A stretch of 64,000 bases of DNA from NCBI RefSeq assembly GCF_900129555.1, contig NZ_FQWC01000002.1, forward strand, positions 186,001-250,000, read 5' to 3'. Of this stretch, positions 7,672-15,853 are shown piece by piece. Both the position numbers and the translations under genes were made by a program. Numbering within the stretch: the stretch's first letter is position 1; each line of letters starts with the position of its first letter. Origin of the DNA: Flavobacterium defluvii. Lineage in GTDB: Bacteria > Bacteroidota > Bacteroidia > Flavobacteriales > Flavobacteriaceae. The notes beneath the pieces are model-generated. The model made no database searches. It was not told where the DNA came from and saw nothing but the letters and a program-made list of their open reading frames with translations.

Positions 7672-7875
7672 TTAATTTAGTGCAAGTTCTATCATATCCA
7701 CAATTTCCTCACAAGTAGAAGAAGTCTGTATCGCACTGGTATTATCTCCTCCAACTATACGAATTATTGAATTAGCTGTTAATCTTTTATCAGCTGGAGC
7801 AAATTTGATAATTTGATTGACATTAATGTAATGTTCTTTATCTTGAACGTCAAATACTTTGATAAATCCTTTCAT
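7672..7875 (-). CDS. small hypothetical protein, FlbD-like fold possible
   Basis: The 67-residue protein reads as short beta strands followed by a C-terminal helix. The layout (IKVFDVQDKEHYINVNQI, then a strand ending in IRIVGGD, then CEEIVDMIELAL) is reminiscent of FlbD-type small proteins, but the identity is too weak for a name. A TAAATTTG -7 box lies 23 bases upstream of the ATG. It is monocistronic. Confidence 0.6.
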   Translation of the reverse strand: MKGFIKVFDVQDKEHYINVNQIIKFAPADKRLTANSIIRIVGGDNTSAIQTSSTCEEIVDMIELALN

Positions 7876-7898
7876 AATTAATTAGTTTATAAGTTTCT

Positions 7899-7906
7899 CA
7901 AATTTA
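7899..7906 (-). promoter_or_regulatory. -7 box (TAAATTTG) of the 67-residue protein gene
   Basis: An exact TAnnTTTG match on the minus strand ends 23 bases before the ATG at 7875. The -33 element is weak (GTG 20 bases upstream in place of TTG). Confidence 0.45.
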
Positions 7907-7994
7907 CAAATTGTTATGATTAATAACACTTTTTTTTATAAACATGTTTCGGTTGATAACTAATGTTGCTGTTTTCAAAACGAGCTATTTATTC

Positions 7995-8028
7995 AAAAAA
8001 AAAAACGACTGAAATTATTTTCAGTCGT
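7995..8028 (-). terminator. rho-independent terminator of the threonine operon
   Basis: A perfect 10-bp stem, ACGACTGAAA (8005-8014) and TTTCAGTCGT (8019-8028), with loop TTAT. On the minus strand it is followed by a run of about 11 T. It lies 26 bases past the thrC stop codon. Confidence 0.9.
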
Positions 8029-8054
8029 TTTGTATATGGTAATTGCAAAAGATT

Positions 8055-9344
8055 TTATCCCAAAAAACTCTTCAACTCCTCATAAGTTCCAATCTTCACA
8101 CTAACTTTCACCTCATTAATAACACTCTCAATTTGAGCAGGAATAGGAAGTGTAATTCCCAGAGCAGGTTCAACAACATCTAAGAATTTAATAGGATGCG
8201 CCGTTTCTAAGAAAATACCAATTGCATTTGGGTGTTTCTCTAGTTCTTTTTTCAAACCTAAATAACCAACAGCGCCGTGCGGTTCTGCGATATAACCGTC
8301 TGTGTTATAAATTTTCTTTAGAGCTTCAAGAGTTTCTTCATCGGTATAACTATAAGAAGAAAAGTCTTTTTCGAAAGCTTTTAAATCATTGTTGTACAAT
8401 TCCTGAATTCTAATAAAGTTACTTGGGTTTCCAACGTCCATTGCGTTAGAGATTGTTGCTTTTGAAGGTTTTGGGTCGTATTTTCCGTTTTCTAAGAATC
8501 TTGGCACGGTGTCGTTTACGTTTGTAGATGCCACAAAATGCTCAATTGGCAAACCTAATTTCTTTGCCATAATTCCGGCGCAGATATTCCCGAAGTTTCC
8601 GCTTGGGCAAGAGAAAACTAAAGGTTTGTTTTGGCTTTTCAAGGCTTTGTAAGCAAAGAAGAAATAAAACATTTGCGGTAACCAGCGCGCAATATTAATA
8701 GAATTTGCCGAAGTCAGGTTTTTATGCGTTAAAGTTTCATCTAAAAACGCTTTTTTTACCATATCCTGACAATCGTCAAAAACGCCGTCAACTTCAAGGG
8801 CTTTAATATTTTGTCCTAAAGTAGTCAATTGTTTTTCCTGAATATCGCTCACTTTTCCAGACGGATATAAAATGACAACATCAACGCCGTCAACGCCTAA
8901 AAATCCGCTCGCAACCGCTCCGCCTGTATCTCCGGAAGTTGCTACTAAAACAGTGTTTTTAGAATCTTTTTTGTCTTTATTGAAATATCCCAAGCAACGC
9001 GACATAAAACGCGCTCCAACGTCTTTAAAAGCCATTGTCGGTCCGTGAAATAATTCTAACGAATAGATTCCGTTTTCGACTTTTATAACAGGAAAATCAA
9101 AAACTAAAGTTTCGGCAATGATTTCTTTTAATTTATCTCCAGGTATTTCATCGCCAACAAATTGTTTGATTGCTTCAAAAGCGATTTCTTCGTGGCTTAA
9201 ACTTTCGATTTTATCAAAAAATGATGGATCAAGCGGTGTTATACTTTCTGGGAAATATAATCCTTTGTCAGTTGCTAATCCTTGTATAACTGCTTCCTGA
9301 AAAGAAACTTTTGGGGCATTATGGTTTAAACTGTAATATTTCAT
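8055..9344 (-). CDS. thrC: threonine synthase
   Basis: This PLP enzyme converts O-phosphohomoserine to threonine, the last step of the pathway. The protein has 429 residues, the size of the class II (E. coli-like) form. GPTMAFKD at 101-108 carries the PLP-binding Lys107; SCPSGNFGNICAG is the phosphate-binding loop; the N-terminal YYSLNHNAPKVSF is typical. It is the last gene of thrA-thrB-thrC and is followed by a strong terminator. The 103-base gap to thrB holds a 22-base inverted repeat, which is unusual inside an operon. Confidence 0.95.
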   Translation of the reverse strand: MKYYSLNHNAPKVSFQEAVIQGLATDKGLYFPESITPLDPSFFDKIESLSHEEIAFEAIKQFVGDEIPGDKLKEIIAETLVFDFPVIKVENGIYSLELFHGPTMAFKDVGARFMSRCLGYFNKDKKDSKNTVLVATSGDTGGAVASGFLGVDGVDVVILYPSGKVSDIQEKQLTTLGQNIKALEVDGVFDDCQDMVKKAFLDETLTHKNLTSANSINIARWLPQMFYFFFAYKALKSQNKPLVFSCPSGNFGNICAGIMAKKLGLPIEHFVASTNVNDTVPRFLENGKYDPKPSKATISNAMDVGNPSNFIRIQELYNNDLKAFEKDFSSYSYTDEETLEALKKIYNTDGYIAEPHGAVGYLGLKKELEKHPNAIGIFLETAHPIKFLDVVEPALGITLPIPAQIESVINEVKVSVKIGTYEELKSFLG

Positions 9345-9361
9345 TTTGTGTTTTTATTTTA

Positions 9362-9436
9362 AACCATATAAGTGATATAAGTTAATATAAATTCATGCGC
9401 TTTTTAATTAAATGAACTTATATCACTTATATGGTT
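9362..9436. repeat. 22-base inverted repeat between thrB and thrC
   Basis: Perfect arms at 9362-9383 and 9415-9436 (starting AACCATATAAGTGATATAAG) flank a 31-base spacer. A related half-element, AACCATATAAGGTATAAG, lies at 2368-2385 after the DUF3037 gene. There is no T-run, so read-through into thrC is likely. Confidence 0.85.
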
Positions 9437-9447
9437 AGTAATATTGC

Positions 9448-10368
9448 TTAGAGAATTCTTACGCCATCAGGATTAATCTTCGAAACGTGAATTTCATACG
9501 GTAAATTCATTTTTTCGTAAACGTCACTCATGGCTTTTGCGATTTGGTCGGCGGTTTCTTTTCCTCGGCTTAAAGCAAAAATCGACGGACCAGAACCTGA
9601 AATTCCAGAACCTAAAGCGCCGTTTTCATATGCCGTTTGTTTGATTAAATCAAATCCTGGAATTAAAACGCTTCGAACTGGTTCAACGATTTCGTCGTGA
9701 AGTGATCTTCCTATCAAATCATAATCTTTGGTGTAAAGACCTGCAACCAATCCGCCTACGTTACCCCATTGCGTGATAGCGCTTTTTAGCGAAACGTTTT
9801 GTTTTAAAACCGAACGAGCGTCAGATGTTTTTAACTCGATCTGTGGGTGAACAACCGTTGCGTATAATTCCTCAGGGCTGTCAATTCTGATAATATCCAA
9901 AGGCGAATAACTTCTTACCAAAGTAAAAGCGCCTAAAAGGGCAGGAGCAACGTTGTCGGCATGCGCGTTTCCGCTGGCTAATTTCTCGCCTTGCATAGCA
10001 AACTGAACCAAATCTTTACGGGAATAAGGTCTTCCTAATAATTCATTAATTCCGAAAACTGCTCCGGCAGAACTTGCAGCACTGCTTCCGATTCCGCTTC
10101 CGGCTTTTATGTTTTTATAAATTTCGATTTCAAATCCGAAATCCAATTCGTCTAAAGTTTCCAACATCGCCAAAGCCGCAACTCCAGAAACGTTTTTCTC
10201 GGTTTCCAAAGGCAAATCGGCACCGACAATTTTAGTGATTCGAACTCCTTTTTGATCGACTTTTCGAACAATCATTTCATCGCCCGCATTGTCTAAGCAA
10301 AGTCCCAATACGTCAAATCCGCATGAGAGGTTGGCGATAGTTGCCGGGCAAAAAAGTTTAATTTCCAT
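9448..10368 (-). CDS. thrB: homoserine kinase
   Basis: Phosphorylates homoserine with ATP, making the thrC substrate. The 306-residue protein is a GHMP kinase: N-terminal ATIANLSCGFDVLG, the ATP-binding GSGIGSSAAS at 90-99, and the C-terminal GSGISGSGPSIFAL motif. It lies between thrA and thrC in the usual Bacteroidota order. Gaps of 155 bases (to thrA) and 103 bases (to thrC) are filled by inverted repeats. Confidence 0.95.
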   Translation of the reverse strand: MEIKLFCPATIANLSCGFDVLGLCLDNAGDEMIVRKVDQKGVRITKIVGADLPLETEKNVSGVAALAMLETLDELDFGFEIEIYKNIKAGSGIGSSAASSAGAVFGINELLGRPYSRKDLVQFAMQGEKLASGNAHADNVAPALLGAFTLVRSYSPLDIIRIDSPEELYATVVHPQIELKTSDARSVLKQNVSLKSAITQWGNVGGLVAGLYTKDYDLIGRSLHDEIVEPVRSVLIPGFDLIKQTAYENGALGSGISGSGPSIFALSRGKETADQIAKAMSDVYEKMNLPYEIHVSKINPDGVRIL

Positions 10369-10382
10369 TTCTTTTAAAGGTT

Positions 10383-10521
10383 CTGAGTTGCTAAGATGCT
10401 AAGGTTCTAAGTTTTTCTTTGCAACTGTTTATTTTTTAGATTCTAAGGTTTTGAGATTCTAAGAGGCTAAGATTAGTTTTGAAAAAAAACTCAGAACCTT
10501 AGCATCTTAGAACCTTAGCAC
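10383..10521. repeat. inverted pair of 8-base-unit arrays between thrA and thrB
   Basis: Four units read CTCAGAAC, CTTAGCAT, CTTAGAAC, CTTAGCAC at 10490-10521, ending 2 bases from the thrA stop codon. A second array in the opposite sense lies at 10383-10414, near the thrB start. A less regular copy lies between (10441-10475). The arms can pair into a long imperfect hairpin within the operon transcript. Confidence 0.85.
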
Positions 10522-10523
10522 CT

Positions 10524-12971
10524 TTAAATATTTCCTATACGAATAACGTCAGCAAAAATTCCTGATGCTGTTACTGCAGCTCCAGCACCGGCTCCTTTGA
10601 TCAATAAAGGCTGATCTACGTAACGATCTGTGTAGAAAAGCACGATATTGTCTTTTCCTTCTAAATTATAGAAAGGATGATCTTTTGGGATGAATTGCAG
10701 ACCTACGCTTGCTTTTCCGTTTTCGAATTGCGCAACGTATTTCAATCTTGAATCTTTGGCTAAAGCTTCTTTGTAAATGTTCTCAAAATGAGAAGCATGT
10801 TTGATTAACGATGCAAAGAAATCGTCGTTGTTTGTTGTTGCTAAACATTCTGCAGGCAAAAACGATTCGTTTGCGATGGCATCGATGTCCATTTCGTAAC
10901 CGCTTTCGCGAATTAAAATCAGGATTTTACGAGCAACGTCAATTCCGCTTAAGTCGATTTTTGGATCTGGTTCTGTGAAACCTTGAACTCCCGCTTCTTT
11001 CACCACGTCGTGGAAAGAATTATTTTCATCAAAATTGTTGAAAATAAAGTTCAAACTTCCAGATAAAACCGCCTGAATTTTATGCACTTTATCTCCAGAT
11101 GCAATAAGGTTTTTTACTGTATCAATAATTGGCAATCCCGCACCAACATTCGTTTCAAACAAGAAAGGAGCGTTGTATTGACGCGATAGATTTTTTAATT
11201 TTTTATAATTGTCATAAGCAGATGAACAGGCAATTTTATTGCAAGTTACAACGGCAATACTTTCTTTTAAGAATCTTTCGTAAGCTTCAGAAACTGTCGC
11301 ATTTGCAGTAATATCTACAAAAATGCTATTACGTAAATTCAGATCTTCTGCACGTTTGATGAATCCTTCGATACTTGCTGGTTCACCTTCGCTTAAAGCG
11401 GCATCCCAATTTTTTAAAGAAATTCCGTCTTCGTCAAAAATCATTTTTCTTGAGTTTGATAAAGCAATTACACGAACATTAATCTTTAAAACATCTTTTA
11501 AGAATTTCTTCTGATTGTGAATCTGTTCGATGAATTTTTCTCCCACATTTCCAACTCCCATTACAAATAAGTTCAGCTGTTTTGTGTTTTCTTCAAAGAA
11601 ATTTTCGTGTAAAGTATTCAGCGCTTTTTTAACGTCTCTTTCGTTAATTACAGTCGAAATATTTCTTTCAGAAGCACCTTGTGCAATGGCACGAATGTTT
11701 ACGTTGTTTTTTCCTAAAGTACTGAACATTCTTCCGCTTAGACCCTGGTGATTTTTCATGTTTTCACCAACTAGAGCAATAATGCAAAGGTCTTTTTCTA
11801 CATAACAAGGATCGATTTTGTTTTGCGAAATTTCGATTTCAAAAGCTCTGTTAATTGCAGCTTCGGCATTCTCAGCATCCGAATTCAAGATTCCGATACA
11901 AATTGAATGCTCAGAAGAAGCCTGAGTAATAAAAATTACGTTTATTTTTTCCTGAGACAATACTTCAAACAAACGTCTTGACGAACCTGCAACTCCAATC
12001 ATTCCCGGACCTTCAAGAGTTAAAAGTGAAATATTATCGATATGGCTGATTCCTTTTACAACTGTATCTTTTGATAAAACTGTGTCAGAAATCAAAGTTC
12101 CTTCGGCTTCTGGTTCAAAAGTATTTTTGATTAAAATTGGAATATTTTTTCTTAAAACAGGCTGAATTGTTGGCGGGTACAAAACTTTAGCACCAAAATG
12201 CGATAATTCCATTGCTTCCTGATAGGAAATATTCGCAATTGGCTGTGCTTGTTTTACAATTTTTGGGTTTGCCGTAAACATTCCATTTACGTCAGTCCAG
12301 ATTTCAAGTTGCTCCGCATCGATAGCTCCGGCGATAATGGCCGCAGTATAGTCAGATCCGCCGCGTCCTAAAGTCGAAGTGATTCCGTCTAAAGTCTGTG
12401 CGATGAATCCGGGAAGAATATTGATTTTTGATTCATTCGAAGCAAAATATTCCTGAATCAATTTATTTGAAATATCGAAGTTAACAGCCGCTTTTCCGAA
12501 ATCAGCATTGGTTTTAATTAACTCGCGACTGTCTTTGTAAACCGCATCTTTTTCAGTTTGCTGAAAAGCCTGCGCGATAATATATGAAGAAAGTAATTCT
12601 CCAAAACTTAAAATAGTATCGGCAGTTCTTGGAGATAATTCTCCTAAAAGAAAACAGCCGTCTAATAAAGTTTCTAAATGATTAATGATTCTTTTTACAT
12701 GACTTAACAAACTGCTTTGTTCGCTTACCGGAATCAATTCTTTAAGTGTGTCAAGATGTTTTTTCTCGATTTCGGCAACGATATCTCTAAAGCCTTCATC
12801 GTTTGCTGCTGCTTTTGCCGCTGCTAATTGCAATAAATCTGTTACTTTACTAAGTGCAGAAACTACAACTACTACTTTATCCTGCTTGGCTTTTTGGTTA
12901 ACAATTTCGAGAACGAGTTTTATATTTTGAGCATTGGCAACCGAAGTTCCGCCAAATTTTAATACTTTCAT
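10524..12971 (-). CDS. thrA: bifunctional aspartate kinase / homoserine dehydrogenase I
   Basis: The 815-residue fusion catalyses the first and third steps from aspartate toward threonine. The aspartate kinase domain begins KFGGTS at 5-10 and includes LGRGGSDYTA near 201-210. Two ACT-type regulatory regions follow at about 316-390 and 395-460, where threonine feedback is expected. The homoserine dehydrogenase domain has the NAD(P)-binding GVGNVG at 472-477. The length is close to E. coli ThrA (820). It is preceded by a Thr/Ile-rich leader peptide gene 187 bases upstream, so the operon is probably also controlled by attenuation. Confidence 0.95.
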   Translation of the reverse strand: MKVLKFGGTSVANAQNIKLVLEIVNQKAKQDKVVVVVSALSKVTDLLQLAAAKAAANDEGFRDIVAEIEKKHLDTLKELIPVSEQSSLLSHVKRIINHLETLLDGCFLLGELSPRTADTILSFGELLSSYIIAQAFQQTEKDAVYKDSRELIKTNADFGKAAVNFDISNKLIQEYFASNESKINILPGFIAQTLDGITSTLGRGGSDYTAAIIAGAIDAEQLEIWTDVNGMFTANPKIVKQAQPIANISYQEAMELSHFGAKVLYPPTIQPVLRKNIPILIKNTFEPEAEGTLISDTVLSKDTVVKGISHIDNISLLTLEGPGMIGVAGSSRRLFEVLSQEKINVIFITQASSEHSICIGILNSDAENAEAAINRAFEIEISQNKIDPCYVEKDLCIIALVGENMKNHQGLSGRMFSTLGKNNVNIRAIAQGASERNISTVINERDVKKALNTLHENFFEENTKQLNLFVMGVGNVGEKFIEQIHNQKKFLKDVLKINVRVIALSNSRKMIFDEDGISLKNWDAALSEGEPASIEGFIKRAEDLNLRNSIFVDITANATVSEAYERFLKESIAVVTCNKIACSSAYDNYKKLKNLSRQYNAPFLFETNVGAGLPIIDTVKNLIASGDKVHKIQAVLSGSLNFIFNNFDENNSFHDVVKEAGVQGFTEPDPKIDLSGIDVARKILILIRESGYEMDIDAIANESFLPAECLATTNNDDFFASLIKHASHFENIYKEALAKDSRLKYVAQFENGKASVGLQFIPKDHPFYNLEGKDNIVLFYTDRYVDQPLLIKGAGAGAAVTASGIFADVIRIGNI

Positions 12972-12984
12972 TTTTGTGATATTT

Positions 12985-13027
12985 TTTAATAAGGTGCAAA
13001 GATTTTGAGTAACTAAGGTTCAAAGGT
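12985..13027. repeat. 8-base-unit array upstream of thrA
   Basis: On the minus strand the sequence reads CTTTGAAC, CTTAGTTA, CTCAAAAT, CTTTGCAC, CTTATTAA in tandem, ending a few bases before the thrA start. This places a member of the intergenic octamer family inside the attenuator region of the operon. Confidence 0.7.
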
Positions 13028-13153
13028 TTATTAACTGTGAACTGAAACTGAAAACTGCGACTTTTTTTTCTTTGTAAATGTTTTTTATGTATCCATTACC
13101 TTTCTTCTTTTACGAAAAAAGTACAGACAAACCGGATTATATGTAAAAATGTA

Positions 13154-13168
13154 TACCCCTAAGGGGTA
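13154..13168 (-). promoter_or_regulatory. hairpin overlapping the leader-peptide stop codon
   Basis: TACCCCT and AGGGGTA form a 7-bp perfect stem around a single base; the transcript reads UACCCCUUAGGGGUA and includes the last Thr, Pro and stop codons. A ribosome stalled on the preceding Thr codons would change whether it can form. No T-run follows it, and I see no ordinary terminator between here and thrA, so how it couples to transcription is open. Confidence 0.55.
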
Positions 13169-13263
13169 GTAGTTGTTGTAGTAGAAATTGTGGTAACAGC
13201 AATTGCAACTCCTGTTTGAGTTGTAATAATTGTAGATTGATATTTTATGCTGTTACTTTTCAT
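13159..13263 (-). CDS. thrL: threonine operon leader peptide
   Basis: A 34-codon frame with ATG at 13263 and stop at 13159-13161. The peptide contains 12 threonines and 5 isoleucines, ending IS, six consecutive Thr, Pro, stop. This is the composition expected of a thr attenuator peptide, since isoleucine derives from threonine; E. coli thrL has 8 Thr and 4 Ile. The stop codon lies inside a perfect hairpin, TACCCCT-A-AGGGGTA (13154-13168). A TACTTTTG promoter box ends 11 bases before the ATG. It has the orientation and position to control thrABC. It was missed by length cut-offs. Confidence 0.85.
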   Translation of the reverse strand: MKSNSIKYQSTIITTQTGVAIAVTTISTTTTTTP

Positions 13264-13274
13264 TTTTGATTTTT

Positions 13275-13282
13275 CAAAAGTA
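13275..13282 (-). promoter_or_regulatory. -7 box (TACTTTTG) of the threonine operon
   Basis: An exact TAnnTTTG match on the minus strand. Initiation near 13270 would give a leader-peptide mRNA with only about 7 bases before its ATG. The nearest TTTG upstream is 25 bases away, longer than the usual 17-23. The remaining gap to hutH (13283-13616) shows no gene or clear repeat. Confidence 0.5.
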
Positions 13283-13616
13283 CAGATTTTTATAAAAGTT
13301 AAAAACTCAAAAAGCCTTTTTACGAATATTTTAATAATTCAAATCCTTACATTTCAATATTGAGTATTTGTTAAAATTAAATCTATTAAGTTGCTGTTTT
13401 GATATATTTCAGCGGGTTTAAAATTGAATTTTGCGAGAGCAAAGGTTTGATTTTTAAGGGAAATATAATTGAAAACTACCTGAACTTTCTGTATTAAACA
13501 ATTGAGAAATAAATAAAAGTCAAGAATTGCAGTTATCTGAATTTTAATTATTGTGATAAAATGTTGCTTTTTAATATTGATTTGTTGAATTTTGACACCT
13601 TAAATTTAAAAATATC

Positions 13617-15131
13617 ATGAGGGATATCCATTATATTAGTACTGAAACTATAACTTTAGAAACGCTGCACGAAATCATAGTAAATGATAAAAAGCTTGAA
13701 TTGTCTGAGGAAGCGAAAGTAAATGTTCAAAAATGCCGTGATTATTTAGATAAAAAAATGGAGTCGCATACAGCTCCTATTTACGGTATTAATACGGGTT
13801 TCGGGTCACTTTATAGTGTGAAAATCTCAAACGAGAATTTATCTAAACTTCAGGAAAACTTAGTGAAATCTCATGCCTGCGGAACAGGGGAGGAAGTTCC
13901 TGCTGAGATTGTAAAAATGATGCTTTTGCTGAAAATACAGTCTTTGAGTTATGGACACTCTGGAGTTCAGCTAAAAACTTTAGAGCGTTTGGTCGATTTT
14001 TACAATAATGATATTCTTCCTATTATTTATACACAAGGTTCACTTGGAGCTTCTGGAGATTTAGCGCCTTTGGCACATCTATCTTTACCTTTAATTGGAG
14101 AAGGAAAAGTATTTTTTGAAGGAAAGAAAACAGATTCAGCAGAAGTTTTAAAACATTTTAACTGGGAACCAATTGTTTTGCAGTCAAAAGAAGGTTTGGC
14201 GTTATTAAACGGAACACAGTTTATGAGTGCTTACGGAGCTCATATTTTAATTAAAGCTTATAAATATTCATACTTGGCAGATTTAATTGGAACTATTTCT
14301 TTGGAAGGTTTTGATGGAAGAATTGAGCCATTTAATGAATTGATACATTATATACGTCCGCATAAAGGACAAATTGTAACCGCGCAAAGAATTACTGAAT
14401 TCTTAGACGGAAGTGAAATTATCGCTCAGGAAAAGAAACATGTTCAGGATCCGTATTCTTTCCGTTGTATGCCACAGGTTCATGGCGCTTCAAAAGACGC
14501 GATTGATTATGTTCGAAAAGTATTCAAAACAGAAATCAACTCTGTAACCGATAATCCTAATATATTTATTGAAGCCGATCAGATTATTTCTGGCGGAAAT
14601 TTCCACGGTCAGCCTTTAGCTTTGGCTTTAGATTTTATGGCAATTGCTTTGGCAGAATTAGGAAGTATTTCAGAAAGAAGAACGTATCAGTTAATTTCTG
14701 GTTTACGTAATCTTCCGGCATTTTTGGTTGATAATCCGGGGTTAAATTCAGGATTTATGATTCCGCAATATACTGCTGCAAGTATAGCAAGTCAGAACAA
14801 ACAATTGGCGACTCCGGCAAGTATCGATAGTATTGTTTCGAGTAACGGGCAGGAAGATCACGTAAGTATGGGAGCCAACGGAGCGACAAAAGCCTTACGA
14901 ATTTTAGATAATTTAGAGCGTATTTTAGCTATTGAATTATTGAATGCATCTCAGGCAATTGCTTACAGAGAGCCTTTAAAATCAAGTGATTTCATCGAAA
15001 TGTTCCTGAACAGTTATCGTGAAGTTGTGCCCTTGGTAAAAGAAGACAGAATCTTACATATTGATATTGAAAATACAGTTTTGTTTCTAAAGAGTTTCCA
15101 AATAGAAAACGATTTGTTAACAATGGCTTAA
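13617..15131 (+). CDS. hutH: histidine ammonia-lyase
   Basis: Deaminates histidine to urocanate, the first step of histidine degradation. The 504-residue protein is of normal length. The Ala145-Ser146-Gly147 triad in GSLGASGDLAPLAH forms the MIO cofactor. YGINTGFG at 56-63 holds the catalytic Tyr56. KSHACG at 84-89 has the Ser-His pair typical of histidine-specific enzymes rather than the Phe-Leu of phenylalanine lyases. No other hut gene is adjacent, although a HutD-like gene lies at 2517-3065. A tyrosine lyase role is less likely but not excluded. Confidence 0.9.
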   Translation: MRDIHYISTETITLETLHEIIVNDKKLELSEEAKVNVQKCRDYLDKKMESHTAPIYGINTGFGSLYSVKISNENLSKLQENLVKSHACGTGEEVPAEIVKMMLLLKIQSLSYGHSGVQLKTLERLVDFYNNDILPIIYTQGSLGASGDLAPLAHLSLPLIGEGKVFFEGKKTDSAEVLKHFNWEPIVLQSKEGLALLNGTQFMSAYGAHILIKAYKYSYLADLIGTISLEGFDGRIEPFNELIHYIRPHKGQIVTAQRITEFLDGSEIIAQEKKHVQDPYSFRCMPQVHGASKDAIDYVRKVFKTEINSVTDNPNIFIEADQIISGGNFHGQPLALALDFMAIALAELGSISERRTYQLISGLRNLPAFLVDNPGLNSGFMIPQYTAASIASQNKQLATPASIDSIVSSNGQEDHVSMGANGATKALRILDNLERILAIELLNASQAIAYREPLKSSDFIEMFLNSYREVVPLVKEDRILHIDIENTVLFLKSFQIENDLLTMA

Positions 15132-15153
15132 CATTGTAAAATATTATTGAAGT

Positions 15154-15161
15154 AATTTTGC
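15154..15161 (+). promoter_or_regulatory. -7 box (TAATTTTG) upstream of the phosphate-uptake pair
   Basis: An exact TAnnTTTG match 18 bases before the ATG at 15180, with TTG 16 bases upstream. It suggests that the DUF47-PiT pair has its own promoter right after hutH. Confidence 0.5.
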
Positions 15162-15179
15162 ACTATCAAAAATATAAAA

Positions 15180-15824
15180 ATGTCAATAAACAGTATTTTC
15201 CAATTTTTAGTGCCGAAAGACAAGAAATTCTTTCCACTTTTTGAAGAGGCTTCAAGCAATTTAATTGAATTAGCTTCTAACTTACACGAAGCTGTAAATT
15301 TACCATTAAAAGAAAGAGAGATTCTTTTTCAAAAGATTGACGAATTAGAACAAAAAGGAGAAGATATCACTCGTCAGACAAACTTAGAGTTAAGCAGAAA
15401 CTTCATTACTCCTTTTGACCGTGAAGATATTCATACATTAATTACTTCAATTGATAACGTTGCAGATTACCTTCATGGTGCATCTAGCCGTATGAGATTG
15501 TATCAGGTAGATAAGATTACAAAATCTATCAGAAAAATGACAGAAATCAACCTTGAAGCTTGTCAAAACATTGACAGTGCGGTAAAAGAGTTGAGAAACT
15601 TACAAAATTTTAAAGTTATTAAAGATGCTTGTGCCAGAATTAACAAACTGGAAAACAAATCTGATAACGTTTATAACAAAGCAGTTTTTGAAATTTTTGA
15701 AAACGAAACAGATGCTAAAAATATCATTAAATATAAAGAAGTGTTATCTGTTTTAGAATCAGCAACAGACAAATGTAAGAGTGTTGCAAACATACTAGAA
15801 TCTATTTCTGTAAAACATTCTTAA
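15180..15824 (+). CDS. DUF47 family protein (PhoU-like, PiT accessory)
   Basis: The 214-residue all-helical protein fits the DUF47/YkaA family, whose members resemble PhoU and are usually encoded with PiT phosphate transporters. N-terminal FLVPKDKKFFPLFEEAS and the ...FDREDIHTLITSIDNVADYLHGASSR segment (near 82-107) are characteristic. It sits 29 bases upstream of the PiT gene, a standard pairing, and probably modulates that transporter at the inner membrane. Confidence 0.88.
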   Translation: MSINSIFQFLVPKDKKFFPLFEEASSNLIELASNLHEAVNLPLKEREILFQKIDELEQKGEDITRQTNLELSRNFITPFDREDIHTLITSIDNVADYLHGASSRMRLYQVDKITKSIRKMTEINLEACQNIDSAVKELRNLQNFKVIKDACARINKLENKSDNVYNKAVFEIFENETDAKNIIKYKEVLSVLESATDKCKSVANILESISVKHS

Positions 15825-15853
15825 TTCAATTTTTCATTCTGAAGTTATAATTT

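Noticed and set aside
7672..7875. Flagellar FlbD
   Set aside because: The resemblance is only in strand pattern; no other flagellar genes are in view and these bacteria move by gliding, if at all.
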